Positions 9,912-20,706 of a stretch of 64,000 nt of DNA are shown piece by piece. Source of the stretch: Mercurialis annua (taxonomy: Eukaryota > Streptophyta > Magnoliopsida > Malpighiales > Euphorbiaceae); the NCBI RefSeq assembly GCF_937616625.2, contig NC_065571.1, forward strand, positions 51,569,651 to 51,633,650, read 5' to 3'. The stretch's first letter is position 1, and each line of letters opens with the position of its first letter. The notes below the pieces were generated by a model that did no database searches, was not told the DNA's origin, and worked only from the letters and a program-made list of their open reading frames with translations. The translations under genes and the position numbers were made by a program.

Positions 9912-11641
9912 TTCAAACTGTAATTTGCTCAACTTGGTATTGAATTTTTTGTCTTTTGATTTGTTTTTTTGGTTACATTTTTAGAATACCACAGTTGTCA
10001 TTCATCATACACCCCCTAGATAGGCAAATACTAGCCTTTTCAGTTTTAAATTACACACATAGATCATAGTCACACTATGTAACCTAGTTATGAATCTCAA
10101 TTTCAGAATATATATGAATGAAACTGACATTGTTTGTATCATCTTTATTCTTGCTTTCATTACGTGACGATCCACAAATACGTAGTTTGTTGCTATGGAA
10201 ACTTGTCGAGTACGTTTCCATTTTCGGAAACGCTTATAAAACTGGAAACTTTATATCTGCAAACCTACTTTTGTAAAAGATATTATTTAGCCTCATTTCA
10301 ATGTTTTTCCATTTCGGCCTTTCTGTTTATCTGAAAATATTATTTAGCTGAAACTTTGTATCATCTTCATTCTTGAATTGTGCTCTCGTAACCAGTGACG
10401 ACCCATAAATGCATAATTTGCTCCAACGGAAGCTTGTCGACTATGTTTTCGTGTTTCCTTTCCATTTTTGGAAACGCCTATAAAACAGGACGCTTCCTAT
10501 ATTCTAACCTATTAGTGTAACCATTATTATTTCGCTGTTTCTCATTTCAATTTTTTATCATTTCCGCATTTTTTATTTCCGCGCTTAAGCAAATCTAGTT
10601 ATCTGCCATGAATGTTGTTGATTCTCAATGGGGACATATATAGTAGGATTAGTCAAGTCCATTGTCCCTACCTTATTATATTCTGCATGCTTCTTGATTT
10701 CTTTTTATGTGTTTAGTTTTGAATACCTACTTTTTAAATTTAATATGTTCTTGCATTATTTATGCTACCAAAAGTTGCATTGCATCATTGCTCGTGCAAC
10801 CTTCAGACAATATAAAATTCCAAAGTCTGAGTTGCATTTGATCTATGATTAGGTTGCAAGGAAATAACAATACCAAATGTTATAAACTTGACCTTGACGG
10901 ATAAATTTGGATCTCATGTCATACAGTAAGTTTGCGTATCGAAATGATTCTGAAATGCGGAAATAATCTACATGTATGTCAATTGCCATGTTTTTGTTGG
11001 TTTAAAACTCGAAATGTATCGATCAAATCTTCAGGATTGCAGGTTCAAGGACGAGTAATGACCTGACTATTATTTGAAAACTAAACTATATATGACTGAA
11101 ATAGCTATTTGTCGTGAAATTTAAGCGTTAATGCTATTTTTTTGTTCGTTTACGCTGCGAAAATAATGAAAATTATCTATAAATGGTAAATCAACTTATC
11201 ATATATTTTTTTCTTTTTTTTGAGGAAAAAAAAAAGACATCACATTTCCTATACAAATTAATGGCAGATGCCCTCAGCATACCATGTGTCAAACAATTGA
11301 GCCATTTTAAAAATTTAAAAAGTTCAAGAAGGACTTATTCGTACAAACCCTACATATTAGGAACAATTTAGACCCTTTTCTTTATAGTAATGACTACTTT
11401 GTTAAATATTAAAACAGATCATAAGTACTCCATTATTAGAATCTAGTAATATGAATTATTATTAAATTATAAAAAATATCGATTGGAAAAAAATTTGGTT
11501 GAAATTGCAAAAAAAAAAAACTCAAAATTAAGCTATTATTATATAAGTTAAAAGTTTTGGATAAAACTAAAATGATCCGTAATGATTTGAATTTATTTTA
11601 CTATGTCAAAACTAAAATATTTAAATTAATAGATTTATTAT
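9912..11641. other. 3' flank of the HARBI1-like gene; source copy of a local duplication
   Basis: After the stop codon comes an AT-rich 3' untranslated region and non-coding flank. Matching blocks recur beyond the second, partial copy: GACATTGTTTGTATCAT, ATGAATGTTGTTGATTCT and the block around 11235-11310 (CTATACAAATTAATG...TGTCAAACAATTGA) reappear at about 14245, 14471 and 14595. Inside it, 10136-10358 and 10359-10600 are two diverged tandem copies of a 225-bp unit containing GGAAACG and ATAAAAC.. blocks. No gene is seen. Confidence 0.6.
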
Positions 11642-11997
11642 TGAACAATGGTCAAAACACCTCCTGAACTTATGACACGGTGTCATTTAACTCAATTTAT
11701 ACTTTCTTGATCAATTAATTCAAAATTCTTTATTTTTGGATCAAATAATCCCATAATTTATATTATTATTTTTTCAAAAAATAGATCTAGGATAATTATA
11801 TCGCACGAATTAGGGAAGTATCGAATTATTATTTTTCATCTCTCACCTCCGATTTGTATTTTACGCGTTTTAAAAATACAATTATGAGGTTATTTCATCC
11901 AAAAATGAAGAGTTTTGGGGTTGGTTGGTCGAAAAAGTATAAATTGGATTAGATGACTCCGTGTCACAAGTTTAGGGAGTGCATTGACTTTTGTTCA
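11642..11997. mobile_element. hAT-like MITE with 8-bp target duplication
   Basis: The 356-bp element is flanked by TTTATTAT at 11634-11641 and 11998-12005. Its two outer arms of about 110 bp are complementary: TGAACAATGGTCAA at the left against TTGACTTTTGTTCA at the right, continuing through a GACACGGTGTCAT/ATGACTCCGTGTC block. An 8-bp duplication fits hAT transposition. It is non-coding. Confidence 0.75.
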
Positions 11998-12070
11998 TTT
12001 ATTATTTTTGATGAAATTAAATTATTTTTATTCTAAACTTTCTAAAATACCCAACTAACATGCATTAGAC

Positions 12071-12634
12071 TAGGGGTGAGCAAAAACCGAACCAAACCAT
12101 TAATCCGATCCAAACCAACCCTAAATTAATTTTGGTTTGGTTAAAATGGTTAAAATGGATTGGTTTGGTTTTAAATTATAAAAAAGTATGGTTTTTGGTT
12201 TTGGTTTGGTTTCAACTAGTGGTTAACCGAACCAACCGAAAAACCAAAGTTTACAATAATATTATTTTTATTAATATTTATATATGTTTAAATAAATATA
12301 AAATTTATTTAATGAAATATTTATATAAAAATATAATATGTGTGTATAGATACATATATGAAAATAAAACATATAAACTAATACACACATATAAGTAAAA
12401 ATTATTACGCATAATTTTAATTATTACGTATAATTATATATAATTTTTATCTAAATCTATATTAACCAAACCGAACCGAACCGAACCGAAACCGATGCTA
12501 AAATTTGGTTAACCGAACCGAAATTTTACATAAATATTTGGCGTGGTTTGGTTTTTATATTTTCCCTTAAAATATGGTTTGATTTTGGAGTTTACTAAAC
12601 CAAACCGAACCGAACCGAACTATGCTCACCCCTA
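12071..12634. mobile_element. hAT MITE (TAGGGGTGAGCA ends, 8-bp target duplication)
   Basis: The ends are TAGGGGTGAGCA and TGCTCACCCCTA, perfect inverse complements, and the flanks carry the 8-bp duplication CATTAGAC (12063-12070 and 12635-12642). The subterminal regions are packed with AACCGAACC/GGTTTGGTT repeats, often seen in plant hAT MITEs of this type. It is about 564 bp and non-coding. Confidence 0.93.
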
Positions 12635-12642
12635 CATTAGAC

Positions 12643-13020
12643 TATCAAATTTTTAAAAAAGTACAGAAAATGATTTAGTTTTATCAAATTGTGTATTTAT
12701 TTGTCCAAGACCACCTATTTAGATATTTTTGATCTTGTGTCTAAGAACGCCGCCACCCACCACTGTGCCTCCGCCTGCTGCCGGCTGCTCCTTCCCTGCT
12801 GGTAGGTAATTCTGCTGCAAATTTAAGCTAAATGGACTGTTAACTGTTTGACAAAATGCCTAAATGACAATTCTACACCAAATTAAATATTACTCTTACC
12901 AAAATCATGTACGGTTACACCTAACTACTTCTTATAGTTATTACATTTACACTTGCTAATCATAAGAAGCACGGACTTGGATTATTTGTTTGCTTTAATT
13001 TGTCTTCAGAGGGCTAAGTA
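12643..13020 (+). promoter_or_regulatory. Upstream region and 5' leader of SEN2
   Basis: A short GC-richer stretch (about 12743-12805, GCCGCCACCCACC...) contrasts with the AT-rich surroundings and looks like a leader exon. It ends at a donor-like GTAG|GTAAT (12805/12806), and an acceptor TTCAG lies just before 13010, so a 5'-UTR intron of about 204 bp is likely. Positions are consensus-based only. Confidence 0.4.
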
Positions 13021-13755
13021 ATGGGCGGACCAAGATGGAAAGGAAAGGGATCAAAAGCTAAAGCAGTTGCAGAACCAATGTCAAACATAGTTTCAGAGTT
13101 TTGTTCTTCTCTTACACAATCCAATGCTCATGGCTTACTCTCAGGAAGCAGTGTGCTTCTTGCAGTAGAATCACAACAGACAAAGCTTATTACTCGTGCT
13201 TGCTTCGGACAGCCCGTGATTACAGCCGATACGGATAAGCAATGGATTCAATTAGGTTTGGAGGAAGCATTTTATCTATGTTTTAATCTTAAATGCATCA
13301 ACATTGTTGGGGCTAATAACTGCCATAGAACTGATATAGAGTTATGGCAGTATATGGTGTCCCGTAAAGACAATTTCCCTGCTTTTTACAAGGCGTATTT
13401 GCATCTTCGGATCAAAAATTGGGTTGTGAGGCCAGGATCACAATATGGTGTAGATTTTGTTGCTTATCGTCATCATCCGTCTTTGGTTCATTCTGAATAT
13501 GCTGTGCTCGTGTTGTCGGAAGACGATGCGAATGCAAATGGGAGATTACAAGTGTGGTCTGATTTGTACTGCGCTGTCCGGCTTTGTGGAAGTGTTGCTA
13601 AAACATTGTTAGTTCTTAGTGTCAATGGAAATTGCCATGGTGCTACCTCGCCGTCGTGCCTGGATAGTTACTCTGTTGAAGAGCGGACAGTTACTAGATG
13701 GATTCTCGAGCAAAATCGGGAGGATCAACCAATGATGGAAAAGGGAGACCGGTGA
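13021..13755 (+). CDS. SEN2: tRNA-splicing endonuclease catalytic subunit SEN2-like
   Basis: One intronless frame encodes 244 residues. It matches plant tRNA-intron endonucleases of the Sen2 type, which cut pre-tRNA introns and are about this length in Arabidopsis. The C-terminal catalytic fold is clear: GSQYGVDFVAYRHHP (residues 140-154; the tyrosines at 142 and 149 include the catalytic one), LVHSEYAVLVL with His157, and CGSVAKTLLVL with Lys194, giving the family's Tyr-His-Lys triad. The N-terminal half (RWKGKG...AEPMSNIVSE, DKQWIQLGLEEAFYL) is also family-typical. Oddly, the TGA stop at 13753 lies in GGTGAGATTC, which is the start of sequence copied from the HARBI1-like gene, so the last residues and the stop may be recent additions. 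All catalytic residues are intact, so the gene is probably functional. Confidence 0.92.
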   Translation: MGGPRWKGKGSKAKAVAEPMSNIVSEFCSSLTQSNAHGLLSGSSVLLAVESQQTKLITRACFGQPVITADTDKQWIQLGLEEAFYLCFNLKCINIVGANNCHRTDIELWQYMVSRKDNFPAFYKAYLHLRIKNWVVRPGSQYGVDFVAYRHHPSLVHSEYAVLVLSEDDANANGRLQVWSDLYCAVRLCGSVAKTLLVLSVNGNCHGATSPSCLDSYSVEERTVTRWILEQNREDQPMMEKGDR

Positions 13756-14036
13756 GATTCAAAATGTAGGTAAAGAAGCATTTATGAGATTGAAAGGAAG
13801 ATAGAGTTGCTTGCAGAAAAGAACAGAAGTAAAACTACACAATTTACTTGTTGTGTTCTACATAATATTTGCAAATTGCGTAAAGAGGAAATCAACCCGA
13901 TGCTCAATATTGAAGTTTTTGATGACGAAATGTTGCCTGAAGTTGCTTTGAGATCAGTAAATTCACGAAGGCTAGAGATGCTATTGTTGCCCATAACATT
14001 TTGCACCATTGTCATGAAGGGTTTGGTTTTCTGTAG
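13751..14036 (+). pseudogene. HARBI1-like gene fragment (C-terminal about 95 codons)
   Basis: From GGTGAGATTC onward this matches codons about 397-495 of the gene at 8424-9911 with numerous substitutions: GEIQNVGKEAF.RLKGR, CCVLHNIC.LRKEEI and VALRSVNS can all be read. It carries a nonsense change (TGG to TAG at 13802-13804), a deletion of about 15 bases just before TCCVLHNIC and a frameshift near 13965. It starts abruptly inside the parent frame and has no promoter of its own. It is a duplicated dead 3' piece fused to the SEN2 gene. Confidence 0.9.
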
Positions 14037-14666
14037 TTCAAAGTGAAATTTCCTTAACTTGGTATTGAAATTCTTTTGGATTTAGTTTGTTTAAGTTGTA
14101 TTTTAGAATACCACAAATTGCCATTCATCATATTTAATTGAAGGGAGGCTATGTAAACACTATGTTTGTCCTGTCCATTCATCATACTAACATCATGTAA
14201 CCCAGTTTTCAATCTCAATTTTAGAATAATAAATAAATGAACTGACATTGTTTTGTATCATTTCTTGCTTTCGTGACCTGCGAAGTCGTCGTGTCTTATA
14301 TTTTAATGTTCCGTTTCGATTTTTAGAAATGCTTATGGAACACAATATTTTATATATTCTAACTCCTTGAAAAATATTGTTTCGCTATTTTTCTCGTTTC
14401 AGCATTTTCCATTTCCATGTCTCACTTCATATGGCACAATTCAAGTTGTTCATGTTATGATAGGTACTTCCATGAATGTTGTTGATTCTGAATCACAAAT
14501 GCAACTCATAAAACCAAAAAATTGGCATAGAATTTACCTCCGTTTAACTCATCAAGTAGTCCTATATTACAAGTTTGAAGTATCATATCATATGACACTT
14601 CCTATACAAAGTAATGCAGCGTATGCCCCCAGCACACCGATGTGCCAAACAATGTATACTCCGTAG
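14037..14666 (+). repeat. Duplicated 3' flank of the HARBI1-like gene (copy B)
   Basis: After the pseudogene stop the homology with 9912-11310 continues as ordered blocks: TTAGAATACCACA, CATTCATCAT, TGTAACC.AGTT, CTGACATTGTTT, GAATGTTGTTGATTCT and CTATACAAAGTAATG. Copy B is shorter, with large deletions relative to copy A. This shows DNA-level duplication, not retroposition. Confidence 0.8.
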
Positions 14667-14766
14667 TGCTTCGATTCATGGCAATTGTCTTTACAAGATA
14701 TGTTTTATCTTTGCATCTTTGTAATATAAGACCAGCTCCTTCATGTTAACATCCATGAATTCGTGA

Positions 14767-17348
14767 TCACCGCGGGATTCCAGCTCGCTGTTCATCGTGA
14801 TCAAGTGGAGGACGAAAAGGAAATTGGGCAAAGTGGATCCTCAAGATACCAGAGTTGGATTTCTTATCATCAAACTTGTAACCTGCAGAAATCCACATGC
14901 AACATCTTAAACAAATACTACTATACTTCCCTAAAGAACTTTTATTGGTTGAGCATTTCATTACTCTTTTGGCTACGGAAACAAAGACATTGAAACGAAA
15001 AACAGGCAAAACGACATTTTTACAAAATATATTATAAATATAAAGTTTTGGAGTTCCAAAAATATTCTCAGAAACGGAAGTGAAACACAAAATATAGAAC
15101 TCGACAAGTTCCCATGCAATATAGCCCTTTGGTAAGATTGTAGCTACTTTATTAAAACATTCCTTTTGCTGTTTTGCAAACATAAAAGAAATGATATAAG
15201 GTTGATATAGATGGATAAACCAATCGTAATATAACCAATATAACATTGTCTGGACAGAAATTACATGCTTAAGATAAATACAGAAGTAAATTATGTCAAT
15301 ATTTGCTACAGTGAGTTGATATTTAAGTAAAACAATTCAACATTCTTACATAGTTCTTGCTTTAATTTACCTTGAAGGGCTTCCATAGCAGTAATAGCAC
15401 ATTTTGAATCAACAAACTCCACAAAGCAAAAAACCATGGCCTTATCTCCGCTCTGCAATATTAACACATAGAGAATTTACTAATATTAGGAAGGTAACCC
15501 AAAGAAAGGCCGCTCTGGATTTGAAGAAAGTAGCATTAACATATTGAGTCTATAGAGATTGGAAAAAATAATATTGAGTCTATAGAGACATCTTGATTAC
15601 AATAGAGTTAGGTGTCAACACTTGGGCAAATAAACAAAATGAAGCAGAAAATTGTAAAAGAAACATGTCATCTTAATCTACAATTAGCACGCACTGCATA
15701 AAATAAGAGCAACAGAACAAGTTGATTCTAAATCTCAATCAAACAATGGCACAGCCACAATAACCAATACTTTCCACACAAACACCAATGCACTTCTTCC
15801 TTCAGCGTTTTGAGTCATGCTTCAAAGAAACAAGGCAGAGTTGGAAATAAGCAAACTTACACGTCTGGGCTCCTTGTGAATAACTTTAATGTCTTTGTAG
15901 CCGATAAATGGGCGGAAAAGATCTTTAATTATATGTTAAGGAAAAAGATACATAACCTATAACACAAAACAGCGCCTCCTAAAAATTTATGGAACATACC
16001 TGCTTCTTCGACATAACATTAGCAGATACTCTTACTTTTTCAAAGGAAGACAATGCCAAAAGAATAACTGTCGGCAAACAAATTCTAAAGTGCTTTATCA
16101 GCACATACACATATCATGTTCAAACAGATAACTGAGCAGAAAAGTGAAAAGGATACGGCCTACTTCTCTTCTAGTGCAATCAGTAGGAAGCCCATCAACA
16201 TATAGAATGTTAGAATCCCCTCTCGAGCCTGAAGGTCCATCACCATTTCTCAAAGAAGTTGGCCTGTCGTTTATCACGTCAGGAATTGCTGAGGCAGTAA
16301 TATTAACTGCAGTCTCTCGTCTGTGGCTTATTGAACTAGGATCTTTCAAAGGAGATGGATACCCCATTCCAGTAGCTCCACTAATACCCGGTTCAGAAAG
16401 AATACCAACATTCGATATGTTATTTTGCAGTCCATAAGATGACGGCTGCATTGAGGTACTCTGCAAGTACAAAGAAACTACTAAAGGAAGGAAAACACTA
16501 TGCAACTCAAATTAGCTGCAACATGAATTACTAATTACCTCTCTTCGCAGAAAATCCGAAGAAGCATCTCTCAACCCATTAGTATGATTAGAAGCTAGCG
16601 AAGGTGCTTCTGATGGAAAATAGCCAGGAAAACTAGACATGCCTGTAACAACAACAGCAGCAGCAGAATAAATGGCATAAGAATATACCTAGATATCAGG
16701 GGAATGGACACGGAAAACGGTGTCATTTTAAAGTTTCCTATGTAAAAAATGAAATTTCGAGTCCAAATTGACAAGTTTCCGAAATGTTCCCGAAACAGGA
16801 CACGTTAATTGAATGAAGTATCCATGCTACCACCACAAATGCCAAAACAGATAGAGAAACGAACTGGACACAACAGGAACATGCGGTAAGAAGTTTAGAC
16901 TATATTAGCTAAATATGTGATTATGGAGCATGCTATTGCTTCAATCACTTCAGCTTCTATTGTATAAAACATTTAATTAGTCATAACAACACAAATCAAA
17001 TTTTTTGAGCAAAATTACAACGATAATCATATTGACTATATCATCAGTTCATCACTAGTTATAATTAACTAAATAACTAAAAATTGTTCCGTAGGATAAT
17101 TGGCAATATAAAAATGAAAAAACAATAAATTGTCTTGATACTAAATTATTCTTACAAAATTATCATCTGCAACTAAATTACAAAACACGTAAATTAACAG
17201 TTCCTCGGCACTTTTCTGGCGTTTTCTCGGTAGCCAAACGGAATGGAAAGTTAAGTTAAGAGTAATCGACAGACACACACACACATAGAGTAGGAGGGAG
17301 AGTACCTCTGTCTGCGAGTGCACCGTATCTGTGATAAGGATCCGCCAT
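14767..17348 (-). CDS. Single-RRM RNA-binding protein (RBP1/NSR-like), 236 aa, six exons
   Basis: Exons (minus strand): 17306-17348, 16539-16642, 16157-16460, 15861-15922, 15371-15452, 14767-14882. All junctions are GT-AG and the phases add up to 237 codons including the stop. The start MADPYHRYGALADR is followed by a serine/glycine/proline-rich N-terminal half with no known fold. A single RRM fills the C-terminal third: RNP2 is ILYVDGLP, RNP1 is KAMVFCFVEF, followed by AMEALQGYKFDD. The motif GLPTDCTRREVGHLFRPFIG is characteristic of plant RBP1/nuclear-speckle RNA-binding proteins, which act in alternative splicing; the specific targets here are unknown. The protein ends FPFRPPLDHDEQRAGIPR. 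Its 3' end faces the HARBI1-derived duplication. Symbol withheld because paralogues cannot be separated by eye. Confidence 0.92.
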
Positions 17349-18342
17349 TGTTGAAGCCAATAAGATTCTACAAGAAACTGAACTATAAAAATTTCCTTTT
17401 GCCACAAGAAAAAAATTCCTTGGGCTTAGTTTTGCAGGAGAGAGAAACGACGTCGTTGTAACTGTGTGAAGAGCGGCCCATTTGATATGCTCTACTGATC
17501 TAGAAATCCGGCCCATTCTGTACATCTTTTTCCTTTTTCTGAATTATTAGAATAATTCTAAGGTGAATTTTTTTAAAAAATAAAATTTCAAACGGACATG
17601 GTAATAATTTAGTAATTCAGGGATATCAATTAATTTCACTTTGAGGGATTACTGTCCATTTTATCATTTTTCATAATTTAATTATACAAAAAGTACTAGT
17701 TAACCTAGTTGTTTGGTTTTAGAAATTATTATTACCATTTGAGAATAGGTTAAAATTGTTGTTTTTCTGAAGGTATTAGATAATGGAAATTTTCAATATA
17801 GTATTATTGTTTTAGAAACTAAACTAGTGATCGAACCGGCATAGCCATTGATGTACAGTTCAATTAATTTAATCACGTGTCGAATTGTTTAAAAAAATTA
17901 AAATAATGAAAATTAAAATTAAAATTAGAGGTATTAAAAAAAGAAAAATAAATAAATTATAATTATAAGTTGCTCTTTTGGTGTTTTACCAAAAAAAAAA
18001 GATTAAATATTTTTAACGGTTCAAATAATTTATAATTCATGAATCAAATTTGTATATTTTTTTAAAGCACTATTATTATGTTTTCTCTTAAACCTTAAAC
18101 ACAATTCAACTCTACGTAAATTTCGTCGGATAAAATTATGTATAAAAAAATTAAAATACCGTAAAAGAAATTTCGGTTACCTGAATAAAAAAGAGAATTT
18201 TCCTTAACTAAAAACCAAAAACTTGGCCGTCAAGTCTTTTGTCATTGGTAAAAACCCTAATCTCGTAGAAAGCCATTATATAAACTGCCCTACGTTAATT
18301 TATGTTTTCTCTGAAACCCTATACTCTAAAAAATTTAAAAAA
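17349..18342. other. Bidirectional upstream region between the RRM gene and the uL2 fragment
   Basis: No coding is seen. The first 170 bases are the leader of the minus-strand RRM gene (with a short CA run near 17273-17284). The middle is AT-rich. The last 100 bases form a ribosomal-protein-type promoter, listed next. Confidence 0.5.
18252..18342 (+). promoter_or_regulatory. Ribosomal-protein-type promoter (telo-box, TATA)
   Basis: A telo-box AAACCCTAA lies at 18252-18260, a TATATAAA box at 18277-18284, and a second AAACCCTA near 18314 sits in the leader. Telo-boxes with a nearby TATA element are typical of plant ribosomal protein genes. It stands directly upstream of the truncated uL2 frame. 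Confidence 0.6.
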
Positions 18343-18507
18343 ATGGGCAGAGTAATTCGTGGGCAGCGGAAAGGTGCCGGTTCAGTCTTCAAGTCTCACA
18401 GCCACCACCGTAAGGGACGGGCAAGGTTCCGCTCTCTCAACTTCGGAGAGCGTAACGGATACCTAAAAGGCGTGGTTGACGACATAATTTACAGTCCAAC
18501 CAATTGA
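18343..18507 (+). pseudogene. RPL8: Truncated 60S ribosomal protein uL2 (RPL8) copy
   Basis: The frame starts [19 protein letters not shown], continues through [20 protein letters not shown] and LKGVVDDII, and stops at codon 55. Full-length cytosolic uL2 has about 260 residues, so only the N-terminal extension is present. There is no donor site at the break and no further uL2 sequence downstream, so it is not simply a first exon. The promoter and leader are kept, which means the copy arose at DNA level and could still be transcribed. The next 300 bases to the RPA43 stop codon hold nothing recognisable. Confidence 0.88.
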
Positions 18508-18811
18508 ACAGCAAATTAAATTCTTAAAATACTGATATTACTCAAGAATTTCTCCTAGTAAATAAGTTTGAGAGCACATATATTTACCTCAAAAACTTGA
18601 TACTCATCAGATGAACAACAGATTGATAAAGAATATGCTACAAAATCTATCTCTGCCAGTTTAGCCTAGTAGTAGGATTGTTACGTTAAATCATATTCAA
18701 ATCTCTCTAGTTGTATTGAAGAAGAAAAAATTATCCTACAGAATGATTCTACAACTTAGATCGACATGAATAAATGAGTACAGAAATGAATCAGCAAACC
18801 AGCAATTTCCC

Positions 18812-20706
18812 TCAACAATCTTCTGCATTTTTATGCTTCTTCGACTTCTTAATTGCACGGTTATCGTCAATAGAATATGCAGTCTCATGCCCTTGCATTT
18901 CAATTTCTCCATTAGGCTGTGTCCTTTTCTTGTTACCACTATGAAAATGATTGACAAGTTAACATCTCACTAGCTATCAATTTGCAAATGTAAAAACTTT
19001 CATCAATTTAGTAGTGAAACCTGTACATTTTAGTATTTCTCTTTTCTTCATCTAACCAACTTTTGCTTCCAGTGTGGGCTGCAATCAGCGATCCAGATAT
19101 GTGTAGCATGTCCTCATCCAAACTGAAAATTAACAAATGCCAACATGATCAAAATATTCAAATTTTTGTCGAGCAAAATGTTCAAATCAGAAATCACAAG
19201 AAAATAAACTGTAACAGCATTAACTGCATATCCAAGAAACTACGAATAATTGCATTTTTTTTATAGCGAAAAACTCCAAATGTATTGACATTTCTGGATA
19301 TTCATGTTTTGTTAACTATTACTATAAAGTTATTACAGTAATGATATTGAACGAGTTCTCAATCCATGCATAATCAATTCTGAGATTATGCAATATGACC
19401 ATCTCATCTACAGTTTTGAGTGCAACTATTTACTCCCTTACAACACCAAACAAAGAACAAAGCATCTAATAATTCAAAGTTTCAAATAGATGCCATTATG
19501 AATGAAAGTGCACTATTGATAGTAACAAAGTAATGTGTTACCTCTTGACTGTAAAGAGTATCGAAGTCCCAACTTTTATCATGTGTTGCTTGTGATATTT
19601 GCTAAAGTATAATCCCTCGCCATGTTTCTATAACAAATAACACATATAAAGTCAGAAATACAACTAAGATTATCAGCTCTTAAGCGTCATTCTTAAAAAG
19701 AACAAAATGCAAGATCTTCAAAAAGTTACCTACCCTAATTCTATGTCTAAACTCATCACGGATGTCTTCAGCTGATATAACAGCAGATGAAAAACCAAGA
19801 ACAATAACATTGATAAATTCTTGGGTAACTTTCACAACCTTCCCTTCTGAGAAATTATAAAAGAAGTTGTTAAGAACATAACATTGAAGCTGCAATACAG
19901 ACATAATAACCATAGAAAATACACCCAAAAAAGACATCAATCTAAAATTCATTATTTGTACCATCTAAGACTCTCAAAATGTTTCATCACTAAATTATAT
20001 TAAACATAATATGAAGAAATATAGAAAAATTACCTAAAAGCATATCCGGCTTCGGAGAGAAAAGTAACAGTTCTGCTTTTAGTCTCACACCACAATAAGG
20101 GTGAACTCCAGTGATAATTTTTGCTAGTTTATCTTGAAACTTAACTTCATAAGCTAATACAACACCATCAAATATTTCACTGAACCTATAAGAAATCCAA
20201 ATCAAGCGAAGATGAAAAGAAACAGTTAAATAAAAGAATTACATTACTTAAAGATGATAGAATTGAAGTAGCTAATAAATAATCAAGGTCAATGAGTTCC
20301 TACATTAAGCACTTATGAGCTAGAACAAAAGTAGATTGCTTGGCAAGGATAATAAAAACAATTACAACAAGTGAAACTCCAAATTAACAATACATAATAG
20401 TAGCTTAAACTTTTATACTCCAAGTTTAAATTTCTTGACATATAAGAATATCTCATTTGTTCTACTATTTTAAATTTAATTTTCTCAACGAACTTTTGAA
20501 ACCATGAATCTCGGGTCATAAATAAAACAACCTTGTGGAAGCGAAAAAAACAGAAACAAATAAATTACAAACAAAAGAAGGGTAAAGGGAACGCACTTTA
20601 ATAGCATCGAGCTCAGCTGACGGAGTACAGCTTGATTAATATTCCTACTTTGAGATGGGTGTACATATACTACCAAATCAGCTTCTCCTGTTCGTATCCC
20701 CTCCAT
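18812..20706 (-). CDS. RPA43: DNA-directed RNA polymerase I subunit A43 (RPA43), 229 aa, six exons
   Basis: Exons (minus strand): 20597-20706, 20034-20185, 19734-19846, 19542-19627, 19021-19122, 18812-18938. All are GT-AG and total 230 codons with the stop. A43 and its partner A14 form the Pol I stalk that binds the initiation factor Rrn3/TIF-IA; Rpb7 and Rpc25 are the counterparts in Pol II and III. The RNAP7-type N-terminal domain begins EADLVVYVHPSQSRNINQAV and runs through FDGVVLAYEVKF and GVHPYCGVRLKAELLLFSPK. The S1/OB-like domain follows (LLEGKVVKVTQEFINVIVLG, HGEGLYFSKYHKQHMIKVG, LDEDMLHISGSLIAAHTG). The tail is lysine-rich (KKSKKHKN), consistent with a nucleolar protein. The length is usual for plant A43. 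A 5'-UTR intron (20713-21218) is likely. Transcription converges on the uL2 fragment. Confidence 0.92.

Noticed and set aside
13807..14046. Open frame of 79 codons after SEN2
   Set aside because: It is the HARBI1 fragment downstream of its nonsense codon, with a deletion and a frameshift; no independent start or promoter.
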